A DNA stretch of 64,000 nucleotides. Origin: Pacificispira sp040217575 (GTDB taxonomy: Bacteria; Pseudomonadota; Alphaproteobacteria; UBA8366; Aestuariispiraceae). Shown in pieces: positions 37,240 through 45,616 of the stretch. The notes under the pieces are model-generated. The model was not told where the DNA came from, ran no database searches, and worked only from the letters and a program-made list of their open reading frames with translations. Position numbers and translations under genes: made by a program. How positions within the stretch are numbered: position 1 is the first letter of the stretch; each line of letters opens with the position of its first letter. The DNA is taken from the NCBI GenBank assembly GCA_040217575.1, contig JAVJPW010000008.1, positions 145,475-209,474 on the forward strand, read 5' to 3'.

Positions 37240-37251
37240 GGGAGGGGGAGC

Positions 37252-38316
37252 ATGAATTACTTCGTAATCGGATACTACGCGCTTCTGATTGGGGCGTCGT
37301 GCTACTTCGCAAGCACCGGCAAACGCGGACCGTTCATGACGATCTTCTCGCTGACGCTGGTGTCGTTCATCGTCGGCATCGTCGGCGGCGAAAGCGCGCT
37401 TTGGACGGTCACCATACTTGCAGGCATCATCGCCTTCTCGGCCGGGACCGCCTATGCGTTCCGGGAGTTTCTGATCGTGATCACACCGTCGGAAACCCAG
37501 AAGGCACTGCGCACGGCGCCACTGACGGCCAGCTTCGGCATGTTCGTCATCATGACCTATGCGATCGCGGGGATCTTTGCCCCGATCATCGCGCCCTTCT
37601 CGGAATCGGAAGTCATCGGTGCCGCCTTTGCCCCGGCGGACGAAACCATGCTGCTGGGGGGCGACCAGTTGGGTCGCGACCTGTTCAGCCGCCTGGTCTA
37701 TGGCGCGCGGAACACAGTCGGCCTGGCGTTGGTCGCCACGATTGCCGCCTTCGTCATGGGGGCCATCGCCGGCCTTCTGGCGGCGACAAAGGGCGGATGG
37801 TTCGATCAGTTCATGGGCCGGGTCGCCGACGTGATCATGTCGATCCCGTCACTGATCTTTGCCCTGCTGATGCTTTCCATTTTCGGGACAAACCTGATCG
37901 TCCTGGTCATCATCATCGCGGTGATCTATTCGCCCCGCGTGTTCCGGCTTACACGGGCCGTCGCGGGCAACATCGTCGTCATGGACTATATCGAAGCCGC
38001 CCGGTTGCGCGGTGAAGGGATGTGGTACCTGATCCGCAAGGAGATTTTGCCGAACTCCACCGCACCGCTGATCGCGGAATTCGGACTTGAGTTCTGTTTC
38101 GTCTTCCTGCTGCTGTCCGGCCTGTCCTTCCTGGGTCTCGGCATTCAGCCGCCGACCGCGGACTGGGGGTCGATGGTGCGCGAGAATGCGACGCTGATCT
38201 CGTTCGGTGAAATCACGCCGCTGATTCCGGCTGCCGCGATTGCCTTGCTGACGGTGGCGGTCAACTTCGTTGTCGACTGGATGCTCTTCCGTTCATCCGG
38301 CCTGAAGGAGCAATAA
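37252..38316 (+). CDS. ABC transporter permease, DppC type, with extra N-terminal membrane segment
   Basis: A 354-residue permease. Residues from about 90 on match DppC (IAGIFAPIIAPF, GGDQLGRDLFSRLVYGARNTV and the EAA loop EAARLRGEGMWYLIRKEILPN). The first about 80 residues form two or three added hydrophobic helices (YFVIGYYALLIGASCYF, TIFSLTLVSFIVGIVG, TVTILAGIIAFSAG), longer than the usual 280-300-residue protein. GGAGGGGGAG precedes the ATG. It forms the heterodimeric channel with the DppB-type protein. Confidence 0.92.
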   Translation: MNYFVIGYYALLIGASCYFASTGKRGPFMTIFSLTLVSFIVGIVGGESALWTVTILAGIIAFSAGTAYAFREFLIVITPSETQKALRTAPLTASFGMFVIMTYAIAGIFAPIIAPFSESEVIGAAFAPADETMLLGGDQLGRDLFSRLVYGARNTVGLALVATIAAFVMGAIAGLLAATKGGWFDQFMGRVADVIMSIPSLIFALLMLSIFGTNLIVLVIIIAVIYSPRVFRLTRAVAGNIVVMDYIEAARLRGEGMWYLIRKEILPNSTAPLIAEFGLEFCFVFLLLSGLSFLGLGIQPPTADWGSMVRENATLISFGEITPLIPAAAIALLTVAVNFVVDWMLFRSSGLKEQ

Positions 38317-38317
38317 G

Positions 38318-39973
38318 ATGACAAAAAGGAAAGACGTCCTTCTGACGATCAAGGACCTTCGCATCGAAGGGTACTCCGACGAAAAATGGGTAGAGATCGT
38401 CCACGGTGTCGACCTGACCCTGCACCGCGGTGAGGTCATGGGCCTGATCGGGGAGTCGGGGGCCGGCAAGTCCACAATCGGGCTGGCGGCCATGGGATTT
38501 GCCCGGGACGGCTGCCGGATTTCCGGCGGATCGGTCGAATTCGACGGGATGGAACTGACGACGACGCCCGAACGGGACCGGCGTGCGCTTCGTGGATCGC
38601 GGATCGCCTATGTGGCGCAATCCGCGGCCGCGTCGTTCAATCCGGCCCACAAGCTGATCGACCAGCACACGGAGACGCCAACCCACTACCGGATCATGAA
38701 ACGTATGGAGAGCCAGGAAGACGCCATGCGTCTTTACGAACGCCTGCGTCTTCCCAATCCGGATGAAATCGGGTTCCGCTATCCGCACCAGGTGTCGGGC
38801 GGTCAGCTTCAGCGGGCGATGACGGCCATGGCAATGGCCTGTCGTCCGGACCTGATCATCTTCGACGAACCGACGACGGCACTCGACGTGACGACCCAGA
38901 TCGAAGTTCTGTTGGCAATCCGCGATATCGTGGAGCAGTTCAACACGGCGGCGATCTACATCACGCACGACCTGGCGGTCGTGGCCCAGATGGCGGACAC
39001 GATCAAGGTCCTGCTGAAAGGGCACGAGGTGGAGGAATCGGACACGCGTTCGATGCTGTCCAACCCGAAGGAAGACTATACGAAGTCGCTTTGGGCAGTG
39101 CGCAGCTTCCAGCGGGAACAGAAACCGCGCCCTTCGGACGGTCAGCCGCCGGTCGTGTCGGTCAAGAACGTGTCCGCCGCCTACGGACCGGTCAAGGTTC
39201 TGGAAGACGTGTCGTTTGACGTCTATGCCGGAATGACCGTCGCGGTCGTGGGGGAATCCGGTTCGGGCAAGTCGACGACGGCACGGGTGATCACCGGCCT
39301 TCTGCCACCCTATGAAGGGCACGTGGAGTTCAAGGGGGAGACCCTTCCGCCAAGCTACAAACAGCGGTCGAAGGATCAATTGCGTCAGGCGCAGATGATC
39401 TATCAGATGGCGGATACGGCCCTGAACCCGAAGGTCCGGATTTGTGACATCATCGGCCGGCCGGCGGAGTTCTATGAAGGCCTGAAAGGGGCCGAACTCA
39501 AAAGCCGGGTCGACGAACTGCTGGATCTGATCGAACTGGACCCGTCCAGGTATTACAGCCGTTTTCCGGCGGAGCTATCGGGCGGCCAGAAACAGCGCAT
39601 CGGGATTGCCCGGGCGCTGGCGGCGAACCCCACCTTCATCATCTGTGACGAGGTAACGTCCGCCCTGGATCAGCTGGTGGCCGAAGGGATCCTGAAGCTG
39701 CTGGATCGACTGCAGAAGGAATTGAACCTCGCCTATATGTTTATCACCCACGACCTTGCGACGGTGCGTTCCATCGCCGACGAGGTGGTTGTGATGAAAC
39801 AGGGACAGGTGGTCGAACAGGGGCCGAAGAACGAAATGTTCACGCCGCCCCATCACCCCTACACCGACCTTCTTTTGTCATCGGTTCCGGAGATGGATCC
39901 CGACTGGTTGACAAAGGTTGTCGAGGAGCGCGGTGCCGCCAATATCGGCGAAGACGCGATGAAGGAGGCATAA
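38318..39973 (+). CDS. Fused double ABC ATPase (DppD-DppF type)
   Basis: A 551-residue cytosolic ATPase with two nucleotide-binding domains in one chain. Domain 1 has Walker A GESGAGKS (45-52) and signature SGGQLQRAMTAMAMACRP with FDEPTTALD. Domain 2 has Walker A GESGSGKS (312-319) and signature SGGQKQRIGIARAL with CDEVTSALD. It powers the importer with the two permeases and starts 1 base after the DppC-type stop. A strong terminator follows. Confidence 0.94.
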   Translation: MTKRKDVLLTIKDLRIEGYSDEKWVEIVHGVDLTLHRGEVMGLIGESGAGKSTIGLAAMGFARDGCRISGGSVEFDGMELTTTPERDRRALRGSRIAYVAQSAAASFNPAHKLIDQHTETPTHYRIMKRMESQEDAMRLYERLRLPNPDEIGFRYPHQVSGGQLQRAMTAMAMACRPDLIIFDEPTTALDVTTQIEVLLAIRDIVEQFNTAAIYITHDLAVVAQMADTIKVLLKGHEVEESDTRSMLSNPKEDYTKSLWAVRSFQREQKPRPSDGQPPVVSVKNVSAAYGPVKVLEDVSFDVYAGMTVAVVGESGSGKSTTARVITGLLPPYEGHVEFKGETLPPSYKQRSKDQLRQAQMIYQMADTALNPKVRICDIIGRPAEFYEGLKGAELKSRVDELLDLIELDPSRYYSRFPAELSGGQKQRIGIARALAANPTFIICDEVTSALDQLVAEGILKLLDRLQKELNLAYMFITHDLATVRSIADEVVVMKQGQVVEQGPKNEMFTPPHHPYTDLLLSSVPEMDPDWLTKVVEERGAANIGEDAMKEA

Positions 39974-40002
39974 GCCACCCCATCGCCTGCGTGGCGCAAT
40001 GC

Positions 40003-40039
40003 AAAAACCCGCCCCACTGTAATGGTGGGGCGGGTTTTT
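40003..40039 (+). terminator. Strong bidirectional intrinsic terminator
   Basis: AAAAACCCGCCCCAC (40003-40017) pairs perfectly with GTGGGGCGGGTTTTT (40025-40039) around a 7-base loop. It ends the ABC operon on the plus strand. With its A-run it would equally end the minus-strand 39-codon gene at 40117-40236. Confidence 0.92.
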
Positions 40040-40116
40040 CTTGTTCGCGGATGGCGGCTTCGCGCCATGGTCGGACCGATTACGGTCCGCTCAGAAACTC
40101 TTTGTCTGGATGGGTG

Positions 40117-40236
40117 TCAGATGATCGCAGATGCGGAAAGCACCATGCCGCCGATGATGACTGCATAGACGCCAACAACCGCCGGCCAATCAGCGGCGTT
40201 GTTCCGGAACTCACGGATCAGGTCGTCTTTGTTCAT
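40117..40236 (-). CDS. Very small membrane protein (39 residues)
   Basis: The frame reads MNKDDLIREFRNNAADWPAV and then a single hydrophobic helix (VVGVYAVIIGGMVLSASAII). AGAGGAG lies 8 bases before the ATG, which is good support for translation despite the tiny size. A charged amphipathic start followed by one membrane helix is typical of small regulatory or complex-subunit peptides. Two short hairpins (40051-40068, 40072-40089) and the strong terminator lie downstream on its strand. No family was recognised. Confidence 0.6.
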   Translation of the reverse strand: MNKDDLIREFRNNAADWPAVVGVYAVIIGGMVLSASAII

Positions 40237-40593
40237 CGTCCATCTCCTCTTGCGTGCCGTGCCAGGGTCTTACCGCGCTAGAGGTCTTCAATTGAGGCTG
40301 GTTCACCAGATCCAATGCCTCGCTACAGGCCCCATGTACTCCTTCCATGAAAAACTTCAATAAAGAACCGACATTCGGCCATTGCATGAGACGCATGACC
40401 CTGGAGCGGTTTCTGCATAGCGCCCATAAGCTTCTGAAATCACTTCCCAAAGAATCAAATCTGCCCGCCGATTTCCCGACAGAAACGGGCGAAAATCCGG
40501 ACAATTTTAGGCAGTTTTGGGCTTATCGCGCCGAAGTCGATACGGCATAGTCCAAACAAGGGTTTTTCAAACGAACAGGGTCGGGCGCCGGTA
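40237..40593. other. Intergenic region upstream of the M19-like gene
   Basis: About 360 bases without a confident gene. A 67-codon frame at 40347-40550 lacks a ribosome-binding site. The region should contain promoters for the 39-codon gene (minus) and for the M19/orphan/DUF3726 unit (plus). No clear operator was seen. Confidence 0.4.
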
Positions 40594-41550
40594 ATGATCA
40601 TCGACAATCTTCAATACGCCAACTGGTCGGAAACGATTTTCCGCCAGATGCGCGACGGCAATGTCACGGCCGTCCACGCGACCATCGCCTATCATGAGAA
40701 TTTCCGGGAAACCGTCGCCAATATCGAACAGTGGAACCGCTGGTTTTCGGAATTCCCCGACCTGATCCAGTTTGCCGGCAGCGCAAAAGATGTTCGCACG
40801 GCCGAAAGGGAGGGACGCACGGCAATCCTGTTCGGGTTCCAGAACTGCTCGCCCATCGAAGATGACATTGGCCTGGTTGAAATTTGCCATAGCCTGGGCG
40901 CGCGGTTCATGCAGCTCAGCTACAACAACCAGTCCCTGCTGGCCACCGGATGGCAGGAACCGGAAGACCCCGGCATTACCCGCATGGGCCGCGAGGTGAT
41001 CCGCGAGATGAACCGCGTCGGGCTGGTGATCGACATGAGCCATTCCGCCGAGCGGTCGACGCTGGAAGCGATCGATCTGTCCGACAGGCCCATCGCGATT
41101 ACCCATGCAAATCCGTCTTCCTGGCGCGATACAAAGCGGAACAAGTCCGACGATGTCTTGCGTGCACTGGGCGAAAGCGGCGGCATGATCGGGTTTTCGC
41201 TTTATCCCAACCATCTGGCGGGGGGCACCGACTGCCCGTTGGAGGAGTTCTGTGCCATGGTGGCCCGCACGGCGGAAATGATCGGCGCGGACCGTCTGGG
41301 AATCGGGTCGGACCTGGTGCAGGACCAACCCGACAGTGTCGTCGAATGGATGCGTGCCGGACGCTGGACCAGGTCCGCCGGGTCCGGCGCGACCTTCCCC
41401 CCCATGCCCGCCTGGTTCCGGGACAACCGCGACTTCGGCAATTTGGCAGACGGGCTGCGGGCCATCGGGTTCAGCGCGGATGAGGTCGCAGGCATCATGG
41501 GGTTGAACTGGCTGTCCTTCTATGAAAAGAGCTTCGGTCCGGCCCCGTGA
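40594..41550 (+). CDS. M19 membrane-dipeptidase-like protein with altered metal site
   Basis: A 318-residue member of the M19 (renal dipeptidase) superfamily. DMSHSAERSTLEAI (His150), ITHANPSS (His171) and GADRLGIGSDL match the later metal- and substrate-binding blocks. The first HxD motif is absent (the N-terminus reads MIIDNLQYANWSE), and the bridging Glu block reads FGFQNCSPI with Gln83 in its place. A normal di-zinc site therefore cannot form. It may be a specialised hydrolase using other ligands, or a binding protein. It lies after the importer and overlaps the next gene by 4 bases. Confidence 0.75.
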   Translation: MIIDNLQYANWSETIFRQMRDGNVTAVHATIAYHENFRETVANIEQWNRWFSEFPDLIQFAGSAKDVRTAEREGRTAILFGFQNCSPIEDDIGLVEICHSLGARFMQLSYNNQSLLATGWQEPEDPGITRMGREVIREMNRVGLVIDMSHSAERSTLEAIDLSDRPIAITHANPSSWRDTKRNKSDDVLRALGESGGMIGFSLYPNHLAGGTDCPLEEFCAMVARTAEMIGADRLGIGSDLVQDQPDSVVEWMRAGRWTRSAGSGATFPPMPAWFRDNRDFGNLADGLRAIGFSADEVAGIMGLNWLSFYEKSFGPAP

Positions 41551-43187
41551 GCGAGACCGCGCACTTTCGACGGTCCCCCGATGACGTCATGCGCCTGTCG
41601 CGCATGGGAAGCTTCCATCCAAGTCGGCTGTCCTTCATGCAGACGCTTCTGCGGCGGCTGGAGCGGGAGAAATGGTCATTTGAACGGCGCCTTTTTCAGA
41701 TCGACGCTCGCGGTGTGGGAGAGGCGGTCTACACCGTCCATGGACCCGACCGCGCCTATTCCCTGATCGCCTTCGGGCACGACCTGCCGGACGAAATGCG
41801 GTCGGACCGTGTGATCGCGACGGCGTGGGATGCGACCTTTGCACTGTTCGACGGCATCCCCCAACAGTCGGATATCAGGCGCCTTTCCGCACAAGTCCCC
41901 CTTCAGGAGGCCGGCCGCATTTCGGAACGGGAACTCTGCCTTTCCCGCGCAAACCGTTCGGCACGACTGTTCAACCACGTCGTCGACAGCCTTGCCGCGG
42001 GACGGCAGCCGGATGCCGGACAGGTGCGATCCGTCGGCTATCTGATGCGCACAACCGCGGTCTATGGGTCGGGCAAATTCGGGGCGGCAGACCGGTCGGA
42101 TATCGCCGACCGCGCGGAATTGCGCGGACCTTTCCAGGCGGAAATGCTGACGGTCTGGCTGATCCGCACCTTTGTCCTGGACCTTGTTGAACATATGGCG
42201 CGCCTGAAGGGTGGGGATGCCGCCGTTTCTCTTGAACCGGGGCTGCGGCGGTCGCTTGGTATCGGAAATTCGACGGGGCTTGGCATGGCGCCGTTCCTGG
42301 TCAATCACCCGATCCTCCTGAACAACTGGATGTTGGTGCGGGAAGAGGCGCTGGCGCGGGTGCGTGCGCAATCGGACGCGACGGACGATGCAATCCGACG
42401 GTTTCAGGACGGGCTTCACGCCGCCCGCGAAAACGCCGCGATCTGGCAGTCGGATCATCCGCTGCAGCAGCAGAAACTTTCGGACCTCAGAGGCGATCTG
42501 GATCAGATCGCCACCCGGACTTTGGACGGACAGGATCACCCCTGGAACCGGCTTTGGGTCTGGGGACAGGAGAATTTGCATTTTGAGGGGCAGGAGGCAT
42601 TGGCATCCCTCCTTATCGATGCGCACCCGGAGCTGGTCGACGGTCTGTCGGACTGCATGGATGCCGACGAAGATCGCGGTTTCCGGATTGACGGTTCGAT
42701 GACCGTGGCACGGCTGATGGGCATTCTGCAGTCCAACTACCATTGGGCCCTGGATCAGGACTATGACGCCCCCCAGGGACAAGCGCGCTTCTGGTATGTA
42801 TCCGAAGAAAAACTGGAACCCCGGTTGGGGGAACGGTTCGAGGAACCGGGCGCGGACTACGAACAGCCGCTTGCCGTCGGCCGGGATGCGAAGCGACTGT
42901 ATCAATCCCTTTCCGATTGGGATGGTTCGGAAACCCTTTCGGAATTTCTTCTGGCCCATCCGGAACATCGCCACATGGTGCGCCGCGCACAACGGTCTGT
43001 GCGATACCCGTTCAGTGAAATCCACGACAATCTGATTGCAGCCGACATGCTTCCCATCGACATGCTTCGCTGCAAGCTGTCCTTCTTCGGTGCGACGCGA
43101 TTCGATCCGCGGTCCGACCGATGGGTTCGCATCTGCATGTATCAGGATGCGCCTTTCCCCAACGAACTGCTGGAGTCGACCACGTGA
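41547..43187 (+). CDS. Unrecognised 546-residue conserved-looking protein
   Basis: No family was recognised. The protein is soluble, without signal peptide or membrane helix. Noticeable segments are LMRTTAVYGSGKFGAADRSDIADR, LRGPFQAEMLTVWLIRTFVLDLVEHMARL, RRSLGIGNSTGLGMAPFLVNHP and a C-terminal RWVRICMYQDAPFPNELL. Glycine-rich GNSTGLGMAPF and the many His, Asp and Trp residues look enzyme-like, but nothing assigns a reaction. It starts with GTG overlapping the M19 gene and ends overlapping the DUF3726 gene, so the three are translationally coupled and likely act together on an imported compound. Confidence 0.8.
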   Translation: MSETAHFRRSPDDVMRLSRMGSFHPSRLSFMQTLLRRLEREKWSFERRLFQIDARGVGEAVYTVHGPDRAYSLIAFGHDLPDEMRSDRVIATAWDATFALFDGIPQQSDIRRLSAQVPLQEAGRISERELCLSRANRSARLFNHVVDSLAAGRQPDAGQVRSVGYLMRTTAVYGSGKFGAADRSDIADRAELRGPFQAEMLTVWLIRTFVLDLVEHMARLKGGDAAVSLEPGLRRSLGIGNSTGLGMAPFLVNHPILLNNWMLVREEALARVRAQSDATDDAIRRFQDGLHAARENAAIWQSDHPLQQQKLSDLRGDLDQIATRTLDGQDHPWNRLWVWGQENLHFEGQEALASLLIDAHPELVDGLSDCMDADEDRGFRIDGSMTVARLMGILQSNYHWALDQDYDAPQGQARFWYVSEEKLEPRLGERFEEPGADYEQPLAVGRDAKRLYQSLSDWDGSETLSEFLLAHPEHRHMVRRAQRSVRYPFSEIHDNLIAADMLPIDMLRCKLSFFGATRFDPRSDRWVRICMYQDAPFPNELLESTT

Positions 43188-43885
43188 CGGACCCGACCCA
43201 GCAAGGTTTCGTCTCGCCACCGTCAAGCGGGATGATTGCTCTATCAAAAGGCGAAGCGGTAAGCCTTGCGCAGAAAGCTGCCAAGGGTGTCGGATACTCG
43301 TGGGGAGAAGCCGAAGACATCGGCGCGATCATTCGGCGGGCAGGTGGCAATCACCAATTACTTTTGACTTACCTAGCGACCTATCTTTCGAGCGTAGAAT
43401 TTGTTCCTCCACAACCGGTTTCGGTTTCCGGTGGTTGGCGATCCATCGACAATGCGCATTGCCCTCTGCGTCTTGGAGTTGCTCTTTTGGATTCGACTTG
43501 GCCGGATCCGTCAATGACCCTTTCCCTTGGAAACATTCGGTATCCAGTCCTGTTTTTTGAGTTTCTTCCGCCTTTATTGGCTCAGACGAAGCAAATCGCG
43601 AAGTTCCATTGCCGCAGCTACACCGTTGCCTTCTCGGAAGACGGCACTGCAAGTTACCGCAGCGCCGGGGAATGGAAGGACGTAGCGGAAGACACGCGCT
43701 TAACGTTTGAAACACGAGACGATGCTTACAAGTTTCGCCCGCTGGATACCTCGCAATTCGAAAGAGTTGCTGTGCAACGTGAAATCGTGGAAGCGCTACA
43801 AGCTTTAGCACATCGCACCTATGCGCCGGAAACCGAAGCATCCCGCGCCCGCGGCGCGGGGTCGGGTCAACCGGATACGGACTGA
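43184..43885 (+). CDS. DUF3726-like protein
   Basis: A 233-residue protein. IALSKGEAVSLAQKAAKGVGYSWGEAEDIG at the N-terminus is the DUF3726 opening, and a beta-rich body follows (LRLGVALLDSTWPDPSM, NIRYPVLFFEFLPPLL). A GTG start at 43184 overlaps the upstream stop by 4 bases, and a longer frame inside the upstream gene is not supported. The base composition is visibly more AT-rich, with codons such as TTG, TTA and CTT that are rare in neighbours, hinting at transfer or a different history. Function unknown. Confidence 0.75.
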   Translation: MTDPTQQGFVSPPSSGMIALSKGEAVSLAQKAAKGVGYSWGEAEDIGAIIRRAGGNHQLLLTYLATYLSSVEFVPPQPVSVSGGWRSIDNAHCPLRLGVALLDSTWPDPSMTLSLGNIRYPVLFFEFLPPLLAQTKQIAKFHCRSYTVAFSEDGTASYRSAGEWKDVAEDTRLTFETRDDAYKFRPLDTSQFERVAVQREIVEALQALAHRTYAPETEASRARGAGSGQPDTD

Positions 43886-43919
43886 CCCCCACAAAAAGGA
43901 AAACCCTGATTTCTTTCCA

Positions 43920-43939
43920 ACCCGCGCCCTTTCGCGGGT
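43920..43939 (+). other. Short hairpin after the DUF3726 gene, weak terminator candidate
   Basis: ACCCGCG (43920-43926) pairs with CGCGGGT (43933-43939) around a 6-base loop, 35 bases after the stop. No immediate U-run follows, so it is a weak terminator at best. The following 70 bases are AT-rich and should hold the GntR promoter. Confidence 0.4.
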
Positions 43940-43982
43940 GGAAGATCGTGCTTGATTCAAAAAAATAACAAGATTATACATT

Positions 43983-43992
43983 TTGCACACAA
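43983..43992. promoter_or_regulatory. Candidate GntR/FCD operator TTGCACACAA
   Basis: TTG-CACA-CAA has the TTG/CAA ends of FadR-subfamily operators but an imperfect centre. It lies 27 bases upstream of the GntR start in AT-rich DNA, where autoregulation would be expected. Compare the perfect palindrome at 57308-57317. Confidence 0.3.
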
Positions 43993-44018
43993 TACGCATT
44001 CAAGGAGCGATTGCGCCG

Positions 44019-44720
44019 ATGAACAAGAAGGATCAATGCCTGACGGAACTGCGCCGCCGCATCCTGACGCTGGCGCTGTCGCCCGGCGAAGTGTTGGACG
44101 AGGTGACGCTGGCGGAAGCGTTCGGCCTGTCCCGCACGCCGATGCGTGAAATCCTGCAGCGGCTGTCCGGCGAAGGCTATGTGACCCTGGAAAAGAACCG
44201 CAGCGCCCAGGTTTCCCCCATGGACTTCCGCACCATGCATGACTTCTTTCAAACCGCGCCGATGATCTATGCGGCGACGTCACGGCTGGCGGCGGAAAAC
44301 GCCACCCCGTCCAGCATCGCCGTTCTGAAAGACACGCAGGCCAAGTTCCGCGCCGCCCACGATGCGGGTGAAGCCGGCGACATGGTGATGTTCAATCACG
44401 TATTTCATGAACAGATCGGCGCGATGGCGGCGAACCCCTACCTGACGCCCAGCCTGCACCGGCTGCTGATCGATCATACCCGGATGAGCCAGACCTTCTA
44501 TCGCCCGCGGTCCAGCAAGGAAAAGACACGCATCGACACGGCCAACCATCAGCATGACGAACTGATCGACGCGATTGCCACACACGAACCCGCCCGCGCG
44601 GTCCAGATCACGCTGGAACATTGGGAACTGTCCCGCAATCAGATCGAACTTTATGTCCGACCGGACCCGCTGCCGGTCGACCCCAGCGCCTATGAAGGGG
44701 GTAAGTCCAATGCGCTTTGA
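44019..44720 (+). CDS. GntR-family regulator (FCD effector domain)
   Basis: A 233-residue FadR-subfamily regulator. The winged HTH covers about residues 3-70 (LRRRILTLALSPGEVLDEVTLAEAFGLSRTPMREILQRLSGEGYV), and an FCD domain about 80-215 binds a small organic acid, probably through a metal (HEQIGAMAANPYL and HQHDELIDAI). AAGGAG upstream fits the ATG at 44019. It is the first gene of the MttB catabolic operon and its end overlaps the DapA-family start by 11 bases, so it probably controls that operon. Confidence 0.88.
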   Translation: MNKKDQCLTELRRRILTLALSPGEVLDEVTLAEAFGLSRTPMREILQRLSGEGYVTLEKNRSAQVSPMDFRTMHDFFQTAPMIYAATSRLAAENATPSSIAVLKDTQAKFRAAHDAGEAGDMVMFNHVFHEQIGAMAANPYLTPSLHRLLIDHTRMSQTFYRPRSSKEKTRIDTANHQHDELIDAIATHEPARAVQITLEHWELSRNQIELYVRPDPLPVDPSAYEGGKSNAL

Positions 44721-45615
44721 AGGCATATACACGCCTGTCGCAACGCCGTGCCGGGACGATTTTTCGATCGACAAGGACCGCTTTGCAGAGGTGATCGAAT
44801 TCCTGATCGCTTCCGGCGTCCATGGCCTTATCATTGCCGGGTCGACCGGGGAATATTACGCCCACACGCCGGAAGAGCGCATCGACCTGATGGGTTTCGC
44901 CAAGGACGTAATCGGGGGCCGGCTGCCGCTCATCGTCGGGACCGGCGCGATCCGTACGGAAGATTCCATCGAATTCGCGAAGGCCGCAAAGGCGATTGGC
45001 GCGGACGCCCTCCTGGTTGCGACGCCACCCTATGCCTATCCGACCGGACGCGAAATCGCCCTGCATGCGCTTGCCATCGACCGAGCGGCGAACCTGCCGG
45101 TCATGCTTTACAACTATCCCGGCCGGATGAGCGTCAACATGGACGAAGAAACGTTGGACCGTGTCGGCCGCAGCCCGAATTTCTGTGCGATCAAGGAAAG
45201 TTCCGGCGACGTGAACCGGCTGCATATGCTGGCACGGGATTATCCGCATATCGCGCTGTCCTGCGGCATGGACGATCAAGCGCTTGAATTCTTCGCCTGG
45301 GGTGCGCGGTCCTGGGTCTGTGCCGGGTCGAATTTCGCGCCGGAGGCGCATATCGCCCTCTATCGGGCTTGCGCCGTCGAAGGGAATTTCGACAAGGGCC
45401 GGCGCATCATGATGGCAATGCTGCCACTGATGAGCATCCTGGAACAAAGCGGCAAGTTCGTCCAATGCGTCAAATTCGGCCTTAGCCTGCGCGGGATCGA
45501 CGCCGGGCCGCCGCGCCTGCCACTGCGGCCGCTGAACAAGGATGACAAGCGCGCCGTGACCGAAGTGGTCCGTACCATGAACACCGCCATCGCGGCGATC
45601 GAGAAGGAAGGCTGA
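44710..45615 (+). CDS. DapA/NAL-superfamily lyase
   Basis: A 301-residue class I aldolase-type enzyme. GSTGEYYAHTPEER is the substrate-carboxylate loop, YNYPG holds Tyr136 and AIKESSGD the Schiff-base Lys162, so catalysis is intact. The superfamily includes dihydrodipicolinate synthase, N-acetylneuraminate lyase, sugar-acid dehydratases and hydroxyproline-pathway deaminases. The catabolic operon argues against lysine synthesis and for cleavage or dehydration of a 2-oxo acid. GAAGGGGG precedes the ATG at 44710. Confidence 0.85.
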   Translation: MRFEGIYTPVATPCRDDFSIDKDRFAEVIEFLIASGVHGLIIAGSTGEYYAHTPEERIDLMGFAKDVIGGRLPLIVGTGAIRTEDSIEFAKAAKAIGADALLVATPPYAYPTGREIALHALAIDRAANLPVMLYNYPGRMSVNMDEETLDRVGRSPNFCAIKESSGDVNRLHMLARDYPHIALSCGMDDQALEFFAWGARSWVCAGSNFAPEAHIALYRACAVEGNFDKGRRIMMAMLPLMSILEQSGKFVQCVKFGLSLRGIDAGPPRLPLRPLNKDDKRAVTEVVRTMNTAIAAIEKEG

Positions 45616-45616
45616 G

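Noticed and set aside
40347..40550. 67-codon frame upstream of the M19-like gene
   Set aside because: No ribosome-binding site before its ATG, unremarkable composition, and a similar-sized frame on the opposite strand covers the same bases. Kept out as non-coding.
41547..43187. Long antisense frame of about 520 codons within the 546-residue gene
   Set aside because: GC-rich third positions create long shadow frames on the opposite strand. Its translation shows no domain and the sense gene is linked by overlaps to both neighbours.
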